DNA of 64,000 bases. Origin: Septoria linicola (lineage: Eukaryota; Ascomycota; Dothideomycetes; Mycosphaerellales; Mycosphaerellaceae). The stretch lies in the NCBI GenBank assembly GCA_024114885.1, contig CP099422.1, positions 1,612,001 to 1,676,000 of the forward strand, in the 5' to 3' direction. The notes beneath the pieces are model-generated. The model did not search any database, was not told the DNA's origin, and saw only the letters and a list, made by a program, of their open reading frames with translations. Positions 45,229 to 56,341 of the stretch are shown piece after piece. Position numbers and translations under genes: made by a program. Position 1 is the stretch's first letter. Each line of letters begins with the position of its first letter.

Positions 45229-46213
45229 TGTTGCAAGTGTTTAAAGAAGGAAATGGCATGTACTTAGCCTGTCATGTCAATCATGCTTGTTTGCTCCAAG
45301 ACAGCTGAGGTCGACAGCTGCGCCAAGTGATTGTTTGTGGCGACCAGCACTCTGACGCGGCAGTACGCGGCAGTGTCAATTCAAGCGTCGAGTCAGATTG
45401 AGTGGCGATGGTCTGTAACTTGCTGGGAGAGAGGTACTAGAACAACAACTTCAGTGACAAGGAACTAGAGGAAAGATAACAGCTGCATTCACTTTACGTT
45501 CCTGCCTTTGCGCCAATTCTAGTCAAGGCTTGGCACTATTTACTGCTGTTTCCAGCTCTCCAGCCAAGGTGCCCCACTGTCTGCTGCCACTATGCGGCGT
45601 GCTTACAGCTCTTATGCCCTTGTCCTTGATGCCAATGGCAGTAGCATCTACTGTGCCTCCAAATAGCTGATACCGCGACAGGCTCGACACCTGCATTGCT
45701 CGTCTGTGCGTGTTTTGACAGGCCGCTACCACGACCAGCAAGTCCGTGGACATGGGTCTCCGTGGCCGTCTTGAACAAGCCCCAAGTCATCTTCGTGTAC
45801 TACACGACGCTTGTGTTGCTTTCGATATCGAAGCTCGAACCAGAGATATGCACGGCCGAGAAGATAGTCATGTCCCACTGCAACCATCTACCATCCGCTG
45901 ATACTCAAGTGCATGCCAGCGTCCTCCCACCTGCCCGCTGCGAACTTCAACACCTCTCAAAAGTCGTCATGCTTGTAACATATGTCTTGCACACCACGTC
46001 GTCTGACCTGTGTACGATCTTCTCGTTCCTTGCTTGGCGCCCATTTTCAATTCAGTCGCGCGAGCGTGTGTCCTCGGGTTGTAGTAAAGCGGATGGCACA
46101 ATGTCCTACTCTACGACGTTGTACTGGAGTGAAATCGCGTCATGAGATCATGGACGTCGAAGTCCATCCAGAAGCGAGTGATTCTGCAAACTGCTGTAAA
46201 TGAGATCGACCCT
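45229..46213. other. Intergenic
   Basis: About 1 kb between two minus-strand genes. A 76-codon minus-strand frame at 45523..45753 has no family match and poor support. The PLD promoter should lie in the first few hundred bases. Confidence 0.4.
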
Positions 46214-47172
46214 TCACCGCAGAATCTGATATCTGTACCGCATTGTTAGCAGGGATTCTGATGGTCTGGAAGTTTTGTTACATACTTCTTGAACACAGTC
46301 TCCAGCGTGATTGCGTTCAGCTCTGAATCGTCAGGGAGTTCATCAATGAGAGGGACAAGTCCTGCGAACTTGTCTCCGTTACGATAGGCAATGATAGCCG
46401 GTACGCCCATTGGCTCCATCTGGGCATCTTCGTAGTGCAACTTGATGAAGCGAGCGTCCTGGTGCTTGCCTGCCAGTGTGCGAATACATTTCTCAATCAG
46501 GTCACTAACCTGGGACTGTTCTCGGTCAGTTTCGAACGCGGAGTCACAAGAGCTGGACCCACTCACGTAGTCATCGTAGATGTAGACAATCACCACCGTG
46601 TCCGGTCCTGACTTCTCCACAGCGTCCAAGTACCCGATGTCATCGACCATTGTCAAGCTGCCAAAGAGTCGGGTGCTACTGCCATTGCCGTTCCGGTGCA
46701 TATGACTCTCCTTCGGTCCAGTCTGCATCTCTTTCAGTCTACTTTGTCTCCATATTTTCATGAAGTCGTCCTCATCTTCTCCATCGAGACCAAACTCGTC
46801 CTCTTCATCGATCTTCTCCGATGGCAGAACCTGCTCATGTAATGCCAGCGACTGCACCTGCGTAGCAAGGCTAGAGGTGCTCCTCATGGAAGCCCTCTGA
46901 GAGCGACGCGATTCCTGAAAGTCCTGCGCATCAGATATGACACCTTTTGGTCCAGTATTGGCTCCATAACGCTTCATCGGTATCGTGCTCCTCCCACTAC
47001 TCATGGAGGCCCTCGGTGGGTCTGCCACCGACGCAGGCGGTGTAACATCGTCGTCGGACTCGTCAGAGAGGTTTAAGAACGATCGTGCATCGTCACGGTC
47101 ATCTTCAGGATGCCTCGTCCTCCGTTCCTTGTGCCGCATCAACTCATCGAACTCTTCTTTCGCGCCCGACAT
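46214..47172 (-). CDS. Phosducin-like protein (thioredoxin-fold G-beta-gamma partner)
   Basis: About 281 aa. Phosducin-like proteins bind G-beta and assist its folding with the CCT chaperonin. Exons 47172..46567, 46509..46282 and probably 46225..46214. Intron 1 (57 nt, GTGAGT to CCCAG) is a multiple of three, so an unspliced reading stays open and would insert 19 wrong residues. The N-terminal half is charged and helical (MSGAKEEFDELMRHKERR; acidic EDEFGLDGEDEDDFMKIWRQ). The thioredoxin-like half has VVIVYIYDDY, ARFIKLHYEDAQMEPMGVPAIIAYRNGDKFAGLVPL and ETVFKKY. The C-terminus is uncertain: GTAACA with a GCTAAC branch marks an intron, and the acceptor at 46226 gives ILR-stop, while an AG 7 nt earlier would give a tail about 25 residues longer. 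Neighbour of the G-beta gene. Confidence 0.85.
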
Positions 47173-48478
47173 CCTGACTTCTGGCAGTTGCTAATGTGAT
47201 CAAGCTGAAAATGGTCTCGACAGCGACAGACTTGTCGACGTTTTGATCTCAAAGTTGCTTGCAAGGTCAGATATTCTTAGGACACCAACATGAACCCGCG
47301 GCAAGGCCGTGTGCTCTTCGCGCAAAGCTCGTCAAGATCCTCTTCCGCTGCTGGGATCTTGACACGCGCTGTGACCAAGTTTGCCAAACATGTTGGTCCC
47401 CTCGATCCTTGGACTCTGTCCCGAAGCGGGCGCACCTAGTGGTCGAATGCTGGCTTCACCGTGCTGATGTTTGACTCAATTTTGCATCAGCGTTTCGCGT
47501 AGCTGACGATGGGAAGCATTGACGACTGTTAGGAAGCGAAGGATTGTCCGCGCCGTGTCGCTCCAATCAGAAGGCGCACTTGGGAGAGCCAGGTCTCTTC
47601 ACATGTGAGATGCCGCAAGAGTTTACGCTAGCATTGCAACGGGAGAAGTGCCGAAAGAGACGTCAACTGTCATACCGCTGTGGTGACAGAGCTTCTAGTG
47701 TAGCCACGGGCTGTGGCGCCTAGGAGTGCAGGTAAGGTTGCAGACACGGCTTGCACGTTTCGCTGCACAACGCAGAACGAGTCGCATCTGCATCCTCCTT
47801 GCCAACGATCCTGTGGGAGGTGTCAGCCCAATTTCCCGACCACTCGGGAAATCAGCATTTGATAGTTTGCAACAGCGCGGTGCCGGCTTATGGCGGCTTG
47901 GTAAAGCACCATGATCACTTTCAAATCATCCTTCCACCACTATCTGATCTCTAACCAAGAATACAGCGCTTCAGATGCCACCACAAAGCTCAGCTTTTTT
48001 GGATCCCGGTTGCTTGTTCGATACAGCTATTTCAACAGTGCGCCGAATGTAATGCGGCCAGCTCGCATCGAAAGTAAACAGTCCAATCCCAAAAATGCCA
48101 TCGTACGCCGCGCCTAGAGCGCTACCCCAGCCTGCCGCAGGTACAGCTACTCAAGCGAAGTGTGATGTGTGAAGAAAGATGATGTTTTGCCCATTCAGGC
48201 ATCGTAGTAGGGAAATTCATTCACCCCGGAGGCTCTGTATTCCAGTTTGCCGCGGCGGTGTTTTAAGATATGGCATGCTTCTTCCAGAACGGGAATGAGC
48301 AGATAGACTGCGAGGGCTTTTACATGAACACTCCTTCTCTGTCGTGTTACAAAGGAAGTGTCGCTGCGCACTCGACGAGTGGGTGTAGAAAGTACGGCGC
48401 ATTACGTGAGCCGGTGAGTTCGTGGCCGCATGCCACATTGCCTGACTCTGCAAGATGTCGAAACATGCAGGTCTTTAA
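47173..48478. other. Intergenic, between G-beta and the phosducin-like gene
   Basis: 1.3 kb. An ATG frame at 47911..48117 (68 codons) has a fair start context but no family match. Otherwise nothing supported. Confidence 0.4.
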
Positions 48479-49780
48479 TCATGCCCAGATACGAAGCTGC
48501 AAACAGGTATTAGCAATTGCTCAGAGTGAGGATTGCATTGTCAACTCAGGTATACTCACCATCGAATCCCACGATCCTGTGCATAATGACATCGCATCAT
48601 TGCTCACGCCGAGGCAGCTGACACGGTTGTCGTGGCCTTGAAGTGTGCCAACTCGTTCGCCGCGAAGAACATCCCAGACCTAAAACCATGTCAATACACG
48701 CTGGGACCTGTACTCATCAGAAGATACTGACCTTGCACTCGAAGTCATCGTAGCCAGCGAACAGGAGGCGACCTGATACAGAGAAAGCGACTGAGGTGAT
48801 ACCGCAGACAGGTTCGCCAATCTGCAGGAACGTTAGCGCGGAGACAGTGGAAGACAATGTGGTGACTGACCGTATAAGCCTGGAGCTCTCTGTCCGCACG
48901 AATATCGAACAGTCGGCACGAAGCATCGTCAGAGCCAGTTCCAAAAGCATTGCCGTTAGGAAAGAATTGGATGGCATTGATGTCCGAATCGTGTGCAGCA
49001 AATGTCTGTGTGCACTTCTGTTGTCTGATGTCCCACAATTTCGCAAATGCATCGCATGCTCCGGAAACAAACTGGTTGTTATCCAGAGGATTTATGCTCA
49101 AGCTCATCACGTCTCCGAGATGGTCGGCAAATTCGGTGATCTTTTGTCCAGTCTCAATATCCCATAGCACGCAGGTCATGTCTCCGGAGGAGGTCAGGAT
49201 TCGACGGTCGTTGATGAATCTGCAGCAACTCAGGTAGCCGGAATGTCCGCTGAGCTCGCGAGCTACTCGTGTAGGGCCCTCTCTTGCCGAAAGATTGTAG
49301 ATGGAGCAGATGTTGTCGAGACCACCGCAGGCCACGTAGTTGCCGCTGGGCGAGTATGCGCATGTCATGACCCATGACGATCGAAGTGGTATCGCGTGTA
49401 CTTTGTTAGTGGTATAGGCATCCCAGATGATCAGCTTGCCATCCTGCGAAGCAGACACGAGATGTCTGCGGTCGGTCGACCAGTGCATCGCGTATATCTT
49501 GGCCAGATGGCCCTTGAGCGTTCGTTTCGTCTTCATGGCCAATCTCGGCAGCTGTTCTGTCTGTCGTCGTGCGACATCGCGAACTGTCAAGAGATGTGTA
49601 AGTCTACGGACCGGCTATACCATTGTGCACTCTGCGCACAGAGCAGGTCGCAGGCGCATGGAACTCACGTGTGGTGTCTGCAAGCTCATCCTTTTTGCGC
49701 TTTATCCGGTCCTTGAGCGCCTCCGCGTCTCTCCTCGCTATCTGGATCTTGGTCTGAATGCTCTCGCTTGTGTCCGCCAT
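48479..49780 (-). CDS. Heterotrimeric G-protein beta subunit
   Basis: 350 aa WD40 propeller from five exons: 49780..49669, 49583..48871, 48821..48732, 48679..48560 and 48496..48479; lengths sum to 351 codons. The N-terminal coiled coil that pairs with G-gamma is split by intron 1 (MADTSESIQTKIQIARRDAEALKD and RRQTEQLPRLAMKTKRTLKGH). Seven blades follow; typical segments are LVSASQDGKLIIWDAYTTNKVHAIP, LSGHSGYLSCCRF, SGDMTCVLWDIETGQ and FVSGACDAFAKLWDIR. The last two short exons give SWDSM then LRIWA-stop, the usual C-terminus. Length matches fungal homologues (SfaD, GNB-1 type). It signals in growth, conidiation and mating with G-alpha and G-gamma. A phosducin-like gene is the next gene downstream on the same strand. 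Confidence 0.96.
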
Positions 49781-51250
49781 GCCGGCTGGGGAGAGCGACG
49801 ACGCTCACGGTCGCCTCGGTGCGCGCACTCAGGAGTTGTGTGGAAAGAGGGTGTGGAGCAAGGGAGCAGTCGTGGCCGTCGTGTTGCAGTCGAGCCCTGG
49901 GTGAAGCTGTGTCGCGGCTTGTTCTCGCCAGCCTGCGGCTGCTACTGCGCCGCCTCAAACGGACGGGAGAGGTCAGGTACAGGAACAGGGACACACACGG
50001 TCAGCGGACGTCCAGGCGCGGCGTGCAGTGCAATGCAATGGCAGTCCTGTTCGAGCTCCCGAGAGGCCGCGACTGTTGGTCGTGGGTCGTGGTGTTGCTG
50101 GCTGCTGGCTGCGGTTACAGACAGAGAGTTGGAAACGGCAAGAAGCGAATGCTCGCAAGAACAGCAGGAGCGGCCGGCGTGGCGCTTGGACTCAATTATT
50201 GACCCAAGACCCTAATCTCCCTGCTTGCTTGCTTGCTGAACAATAAAATATGTATGGGCAGCAATTCGCTCAACTTGCACGAGCGCATCAGACGACAATG
50301 GGAATCATGTGTATGGATTGTAAGATGGCAGCATCGACGCTCTCTTGCTCAGCTCTAGGATGTGCGAGCAAACCAAGTGCTACAGAAGCACTGGACACAC
50401 AATGGGACCAGGACTGTTGACTCGGTACACCTTGCCGCGCAGAGACAGCCACAGCGAGATTATTGACGAACACCTCCTCCACTTGTTGGTGCTAGTCATT
50501 AGCTCGAGCACGCCTCAATCCTTCCAAGTGACAAGCACTGCACCTACGCAACTGGTGTCTTCGCTGTATGTAATTCTCATCTTTCTTGCTGAGCCAGACC
50601 CATGGCCGCACAGCTGCCGGACAGAGCTCGCTGGAGGGAAGAGGTGGCTTGTCGATCATCCTCTTTGGATGCGAGGAACAGGGACATGGCTGCTGCGTCT
50701 TCGCGAACCACTCGTTTCTCCGCGAGTTTCGCGATGCGGATTTAATGCCTGGCTCGTATCATTCAATACTGCTGTGCGTCCTATAGTCTGCGCATCATAT
50801 GCAGCCACTCTTTCAATACTTGCGCTTTGCAATCAGGAGACTGCTGTCGCCGGAAAGCCTAACAATCTATGAGAGCGCGTTCCCTGCTCTTCCCACAGCG
50901 AGGTTAATTTGGCGGGTAAATGGATCCGGGCAGGAACACAACTGAGAGTCTGTTACTACCATGATGACCAATATCTGAAACTCGATTTGCATGATGGCTT
51001 GTACGAATCAGTGCAGTATTGAGTCGTGGGCGTGTCTCCGACCACCATGCATGAGCATCGAGAAGGCCGGACTAGATGCACGAATGAGGGCTCACTTGCA
51101 CAATGGATATCAAGAAAAAGCAAAAGACATGATTGGAGTAGAAGCGTCACTTGCAGCATAACATATCATGCAGTACTTGATTATCTCAATCCAGCCTACT
51201 CCTCCACTTTTGCATTATATCTGCCTAATTCCTCAGACGTCTCAATGACT
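49781..51250. other. Intergenic
   Basis: 1.47 kb upstream of G-beta. It includes the G-beta leader and promoter and a short CTTG tetranucleotide run near 50222. Long frames here lack ATG starts and are probably chance. Confidence 0.4.
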
Positions 51251-51651
51251 CTAGGACTTATCCTTTGCCCAGCAGTTCGATGGTCCCAAGGCGCCCTTCT
51301 AAAACAATGTCAGAACATGAGAGCTGCAAATCACACTGGAGCCAGCAACGTACGTGTTTGCAAATATCACGGAAATCACAGTTGTCGAACACACAGCTGT
51401 CACCGCAAAAGCAGTAATGTCTCTCATCATCAAATGTCTGCAGGAAGGAGCCAGCGACTTTGCACACGTCTGCAGTGGCCGTTTCGTTGAAAGAACCGTC
51501 TTCGTTGTTGCAGAGGTAGTAATCGTATGTCGAGCAGGATATCACAGATGCTGGGACCACAAGGAGGAGGAGCTGGTGGGCATTAATTAGTGGTCTCGTG
51601 GCAGCCGTAGTGATAGAACCACGGAGGGTTACGCACTTGGTAAAGCTTCAT
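51251..51651 (-). CDS. Small secreted cysteine-rich protein (effector-like)
   Basis: 93 aa from three exons: 51651..51637 (only MKLYQ), 51572..51354 and 51298..51251, with introns of 64 and 55 nt. Joining exon 1 to exon 2 gives a good signal peptide: MKLYQ continues LLLLVVPASVIS. The mature part, about 73 residues, contains nine cysteines (YYLCNN, DVCKVAG, HYCFCGDSC, DNCDF, DICKH, SNCW) and one N-glycosylation site (NETA). No known family recognised. Intron 2 has CTGAC before TTTTAG; the first intron has a less common GTGCGT donor. A TATAAA-type box lies about 100 nt upstream of the ATG and the leader is A/C-rich, as in highly expressed secreted-protein genes. Alternatives: reading through the second donor gives a different C-terminus. 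Confidence 0.6.
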
Positions 51652-51657
51652 GTTGGA

Positions 51658-52670
51658 GGAATGTGAGGATTTCTCTCGTGTACTCGATGTAGGGGATCGA
51701 TTCGATGTGTGCTGGTTGTTCCGATGTGTCTTGCAGGGCTACAACAACTAGTTTATACCTCCTGATTGCCACGGCTAAAGTCATGATCTTCTTTGCCCCC
51801 AGGCAGACCTGGCGTGATGATCTGGACGATTTCATGCGGCCTCGAAGAACACCCGGACTGGAGCCGTTGTCCAACGTTCACTCTATCGCATATTCGTAGT
51901 GAACGTAGTGAGACATCGCGACGGGCTCCAGCGAGCTTTCGGAATACTAGACACTTAGTCATGCTGTAGTAATCAATCTGTTATTTGACCAGTCGGCGCT
52001 AGATAGCGGGCGGCATTGCCAGATTGTGCCACAGCCCGCAAATTGGTCTAGAGCACTTCACGATGGCCGTATCGTGACATGAAGCACGGTATACCATTTC
52101 GCCGGCAATCACTGGCTGCCGTATGGTTGCGTGTCTGGCGCTCAGCAGACTCATCGTTGTATTCAAACTTGGACTAGGTGGGAGAACGTCGTGGCAGGTG
52201 TCTAGTCCGCGGCTGTCAGGACGAGTGCATTGTGCAAGACCGATCGATGTAGCGATGGGGACAAATATTCGCGACTCGTTGCCTTTGAAGGCTTAAACAA
52301 GTATTCTTGACTGTCGGCCGTTACTTGATCACCGATTTACCTGATGCGTTGGAAAGGAGCTGGAGTTGTCGTAGCGGTGATTCGAGAGGTCGATGTGCGA
52401 AAATCTGTGGGTTAGTTTCATGGTTGGCGCTGGTGAGGAATGATCGAAGTATGGTTGGTGGTGGCATGTCGTGTTTCTTCGACTTCATATCATTGTAGCT
52501 GCGGATGTCGAGCTATCGCCTACTCATTGTCGAGTTTGCCCATTGTTGCAGTCACCACCTTGTAGAACGCCGTTCCTGATATGCCGCAATTTTGCTCTTC
52601 ATCCGGAGAACCCAACGATCTCATGCCCCATCAAGGTCCTTCGTCCATCCCGGTCCCAGTCAATGCGCAT
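51658..52670. other. Intergenic
   Basis: About 1 kb between two minus-strand genes, holding the promoter of the secreted protein (see TATA box) and the RPS29 3' UTR. No further gene seen. Confidence 0.4.
51752..51757 (-). promoter_or_regulatory. TATA box of the secreted Cys-rich protein gene
   Basis: TATAAA on the minus strand, in the context GAGGTATAAACTAG, 101 nt upstream of the ATG. The spacing suits a short leader. Confidence 0.5.
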
Positions 52671-53028
52671 TTACCGGTGCTACACCTCGTCAGTCTGCAT
52701 TCCTACACCACTTCCTCCATTCTCCTTACCTTGGTGAAGCCGATGTCAGTGGACTTCTCGCGGAAGCACTGACGGCAGATGTTCAGGCCGTACTTGCGGA
52801 TCAAACCAGCCTTGTGGGTGCAGACACGGCTATCCAGCAGTCAGTCTCCCGATATTTTCTTCCCAGATTGCGCGAATCTTTCTGCTCATATTCTCCTCAG
52901 ACATACCACTCTCGGGCTCCCTTGCCGTAGGTGCGTGGGCGCGAGTACCAGACTGCAAATCACGAATTAGTCGCCCATCCTCTGTCCGAGCCACATCACG
53001 CGCTCGCCGTACCAGATTCGTGAGACAT
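52671..53028 (-). CDS. RPS29: Cytosolic ribosomal protein S29 (uS14), four exons
   Basis: Small-subunit ribosomal protein of exactly 56 aa, the usual length. Exons are 53028..53013 (16 nt), 52952..52907 (46 nt), 52829..52730 (100 nt) and 52679..52671 (9 nt); introns of 60, 77 and 50 nt are all GT-AG. The joined protein begins MSHESVWYSRPRTYGKGARE and has the zinc-binding pairs CRVC and CRQC, with HKAGLIRKYGLNICRQCFRE between, then STDIGFTK and HR-stop. Because no exon is longer than 100 nt, it is invisible to simple frame searches. It shares a 333-bp divergent promoter with the DUF4604 gene. Confidence 0.97.
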
Positions 53029-53361
53029 GATTGCGGTATTGCTTCGTGAGCGAGTTTGAGTGGAAGCGTTTCGCTGGTTGTCGGTGGGCGCTGGGTGGGT
53101 GATCTGGCTGCTGTCTGGTGTCTGCGATCTCGTGCAATCCAGAATTATTGGGCGGGCAGGTGCGCATCGGGTAAACCCGTGCCATTCTTGGCACTTTCCG
53201 AATCCCCAATCTGAGCACAACTTTCGAGCTTTTCATGCTGCACTCTGTCACTCCCAACATTGTATCGCGCGAGAATTGCAGCTCGCCACCAAAAGTCCGT
53301 ACCCGAGCGAAGCCTCATCTTCAATGTGACTCGCAGGGTCGACTAGGCGCATATCTGCATC
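53029..53361. promoter_or_regulatory. Bidirectional promoter RPS29 / DUF4604 gene
   Basis: 333 bp between divergent ATGs. It presumably drives strong ribosomal-protein expression on one side. No classical element was identified with certainty. Confidence 0.5.
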
Positions 53362-53886
53362 ATGTCTAAGATCAAGAGCAAAGATTTGAGCTACGACTCG
53401 TCTCTGCCACCATTCTTGCAACGATTGCACGACCAAAAGGCCGGACGTGGAGATACTGACCGGCATGAACAGCCAGTGGCTCGAGCTAGAAGGGTCAAGG
53501 ACCCCAACGAGGACGATGGGCCTACTGTAGTGGACGAGAGCGGGGAGACTGTGAGCAACGAGGAATACGAGAAAATCAGTAGACAGAATGGAGATGGAAT
53601 CGACGACACATCCAGTGTGAAAGGCCCTGCCGACCCGACCGCTGAACCAAAGATGTCTGGGGCTCTTCCAGAAGGAACCACAGATGCCAAGCAAGATGGT
53701 GCACGCTCCGAGGCCAAGGTGACAGACGGCACTGCGCACAAGAAGCGCAAAGCAGCCAAAGTGGTTGGCGCTGATGATGAAGCCGAAGACGCTGAGGGCG
53801 ATATGACGTCGACCAAGAAGATCGTCAAGAAGGCGAAGAAGAAATCCAAGGTCAAATTGGCTTTCGACGAGGAAGAAGGAGGCTGA
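53362..53886 (+). CDS. DUF4604 protein (KIAA1143-like)
   Basis: 174 aa, intronless. The N-terminus MSKIKSKDLSYDSSLPPFLQ followed by RLHDQKAG, then DDGPTVVDESGETVSNEEYE, is the DUF4604 signature (human KIAA1143 homologues). The C-terminal half is highly charged and disordered, with alternating acidic (DDEAEDAEGDM) and lysine-rich stretches (KKRKAAK, KKIVKKAKKKSK), suggesting a nuclear protein. The molecular function of the family is unknown. Confidence 0.88.
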   Translation: MSKIKSKDLSYDSSLPPFLQRLHDQKAGRGDTDRHEQPVARARRVKDPNEDDGPTVVDESGETVSNEEYEKISRQNGDGIDDTSSVKGPADPTAEPKMSGALPEGTTDAKQDGARSEAKVTDGTAHKKRKAAKVVGADDEAEDAEGDMTSTKKIVKKAKKKSKVKLAFDEEEGG

Positions 53887-54834
53887 GGAGAAATATGCCT
53901 AACCTGCAGAAAATCCATCTCAAGCGCTTCAGCAGCAGCCGAATCGACGATCCAAGCGCATATCCATCTGGCTGCGTCCCAGTGTTTGAGCATCTGGTCG
54001 CAAGGTAAGCTTCTCTCTCTCGATTTACCATCCAACACAATGATGATATTTCAAAATATTGGAGCTGTCTAACTCCCAGTCATGGGATATGGTGACACAA
54101 ACTATACGCAAAACCTCTGAAACAAACCCACACACAGTCATCTGTATGCACTTCTACGGCACAAGCTAACAGAGAGTTGCAGATCCAATCTTCACCATGG
54201 CTCGTGGGTCAGTCGGTCACCTGTGGTGTGTCAGCACGCCGTGAATGTCTACTAGCAAGACGTAGCTGCAGGCCTACCTACGTCGCGTGACTGTGGACTG
54301 TACGAACATTCGTAATGCTTGCGCTTAGCTTGTACGCAGAGCTGAAGACCTCGAAGCTGTTTACTGCTCCTGGCTCACTCTGATCAGCCTATGTAAGCGA
54401 TCTGCTCGACATCTCTAATGAGCAATCGAAAGCACTAGTTCAACATGCCAACCAAGGGAATGGTCTTAATCTGTGTAGCCGAACCTCGGATTCGACGGTT
54501 TGACAAATGCAGGCTCAGGTGTGGTTCTTTCAAAAGCATCATTGCCATGGCCAGCGGTCCTCCAATGCTAGTTGCACTGCAGCGCAGACACGAGTGGACT
54601 CGCTGGCTCACAGTACGCTGAAGCAAAGCGAAGGTGCTCTAGATTGGGGGAAAAGTGCCGACGCGGTCTATGAGGGGTAGTACGTACTGATTTATACATA
54701 CTCGAAACGAGTACGAATATGCATCCTACTGATACATCGGGGTCCATATGTTTGTTCGCACTTTGAAATTCAAAGCAGCTCGAAGGCCGTGAAACATCAA
54801 CAGGCAGCCTTCTGCAGCAACCTCTGCCAAGCGT
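53887..54834. other. Intergenic
   Basis: 948 bp between convergent genes. A short ATG-GCTCGTGG followed by GTCAGT near 54197 looks like a first exon of a small gene, but no partner exon was found. Otherwise nothing. Confidence 0.4.
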
Positions 54835-55275
54835 CTACATAGCCCACGGATTCCTGATCATGCCGAATGGACTTCCAACACATTCGGGAAAACCAGCTCC
54901 TCCCCATACCCCACCGATTCCTCTCATGCCGTTGAAGCCACCCCCTTGTCCTCCTAAGCCAGGCAGTATTCCCATTCCACCGAGTCCTCCCATGCCGCCC
55001 ATTGCCCCGAATCCTCCCATGCCACCCATTCCTCCCCCCATCATTTGCTGCTGAATCCAGATTTGCATCATAGCTCGCTGGTATCGTCGGTTTCTTCGTC
55101 CGTGCCTGCCGCCGCCAATGTTGTTGTTGTTCATCGCCATCATCAGTTGCATCCACTGCTGTTGCTGGGAGCCAGTCAGGAACCCGTTCATCCAGTAGAC
55201 GCGGGGATCGATTGACCAGATGTTCTCGTCAAAAGGGCCGAAAATATGGTCCCCCATATGGACGAGGTCACCCAT
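54835..55275 (-). CDS. Gly/Met-rich low-complexity protein
   Basis: At least 146 aa from the first in-frame ATG (MGDLVHMGDHIFGPF). Residues 15-60 look ordered (DENIWSIDPRVYWMNGFLTG, then Gln-rich QQQQWMQLMMAMNNNN). A basic patch RHGRRNRRYQRA follows, then about 60 residues of GGM/GGL/GGF repeats and the end FGMIRNPWAM. The composition recalls RNA-binding or prion-like low-complexity domains, but there is no RNA-binding domain. The frame stays open, without an ATG, for about 110 codons upstream to near 55613, through a hydrophobic stretch (LTAPSLVLLSLPTLRQISLL). The real start may therefore lie in an upstream exon I could not define. Confidence 0.5.
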   Translation of the reverse strand: MGDLVHMGDHIFGPFDENIWSIDPRVYWMNGFLTGSQQQQWMQLMMAMNNNNIGGGRHGRRNRRYQRAMMQIWIQQQMMGGGMGGMGGFGAMGGMGGLGGMGILPGLGGQGGGFNGMRGIGGVWGGAGFPECVGSPFGMIRNPWAM

Positions 55276-56341
55276 ATCTATCCGCTCTCGAGGAATGTGT
55301 TCAGATATGGAGGTGGGTTCTGGCGAGTATATCTTGATTGAGATGTTCCTCTTGGTTGTGAATGGACTTGTCAAAGATTGCTGAAGGAGTGAAATTTGAC
55401 GAAGAGTTGGCAAGGAGAGTAGGACTAATGAAGGGGCTGTCAGAAGACCCAGCTTTTTAAGTACAGCGCGGGCGAACTCCTTTGCGGACGGAGACGCCTT
55501 GGTGACACGAACGATGGGGCTGCCGCTAATATGCTTAGTGCGACGCTGCTGCGTCGGACACTGAACAGCTGGACCTCGTAAGGACTACCTGTGAATATCC
55601 GGTAAGCAGAGGCGGGAGTTTCCGAGTCCTACTCTGGCAGCAAGCAATGATTGAGACATGCATGAATCGGGCAAGACGATGTCATCCGTTATGGTCAGCC
55701 GATTCCACGAAAGGCTTTTTCTGGCATCTGAGAGAAGTTATGGGCGATGTGCTCAAGCTGCGGGCTCTGCTGGTTGGCGCAGCTGTGCGTGAAAGCCCAG
55801 AACGCCGGATACCAGAATGCAAATCGTGTTTACAGTGTTGCAAGCATTCAAACGTTACCAAGGTCCGATTCATGGATCACACATTGCCTTCATGTCCAAG
55901 CACAACCTCCACGTAGCTTGGCAGCTAGGAGAAGCTGCCTCGGCGTTCATGTGACCAGCGATTGTGTGAATCAGAATGTTTGCTGTTACACGACATGCTG
56001 CAAGTTGCCATGAGTTCGCCCTTCAGGAAAATCGGGCGGCCGCAATGCGAGGGGTGTGGCAGTGCGGCCTCTCGAGTACATCGCGGCACGAGAAGCCGCT
56101 GCTGCTGTGTGTTGTACAGACCAACGATATTCCTGGGACTGCCGGCTTTCATCCGTAGGCGCCAGAAGTTGATGAATGATTTGATCGGCACCACGAACCA
56201 CGCGCAGGTCGCCTAGCTGAAGAGAAGTGGTTGTACATATGCCTAACTTCATGCTGGAAACGTGGCTGATCAGTAAAAGCCAAGCCACATATGGCACACG
56301 TCGCAGGTGTAACGCTCTGGCGTGGATAAGGAGCAATTGTC
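55276..56341. other. Intergenic, with an open frame at its left end
   Basis: About 1.07 kb. The minus-strand frame of the Gly/Met-rich gene remains open to about 55613. A minus-strand 69-codon frame at 56149..56358, overlapping the Mcl1 stop, contains a zinc-finger-like C-x2-C/H-x3-H arrangement but is probably 3' UTR. Confidence 0.4.

Noticed and set aside
45523..45753. Minus-strand 76-codon frame upstream of phospholipase D
   Set aside because: Some protein-like stretches but no recognised family and no clear start context or splice partner.
47911..48117. ATG frame of 68 codons between the phosducin-like and G-beta genes
   Set aside because: Fair start context only; no domain, no signal peptide, length within chance.
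51629..51874. Minus-strand frame overlapping the start of the secreted Cys-rich protein
   Set aside because: It spans the TATA box and A/C-rich leader of that gene, so it is better explained as promoter and 5' UTR.
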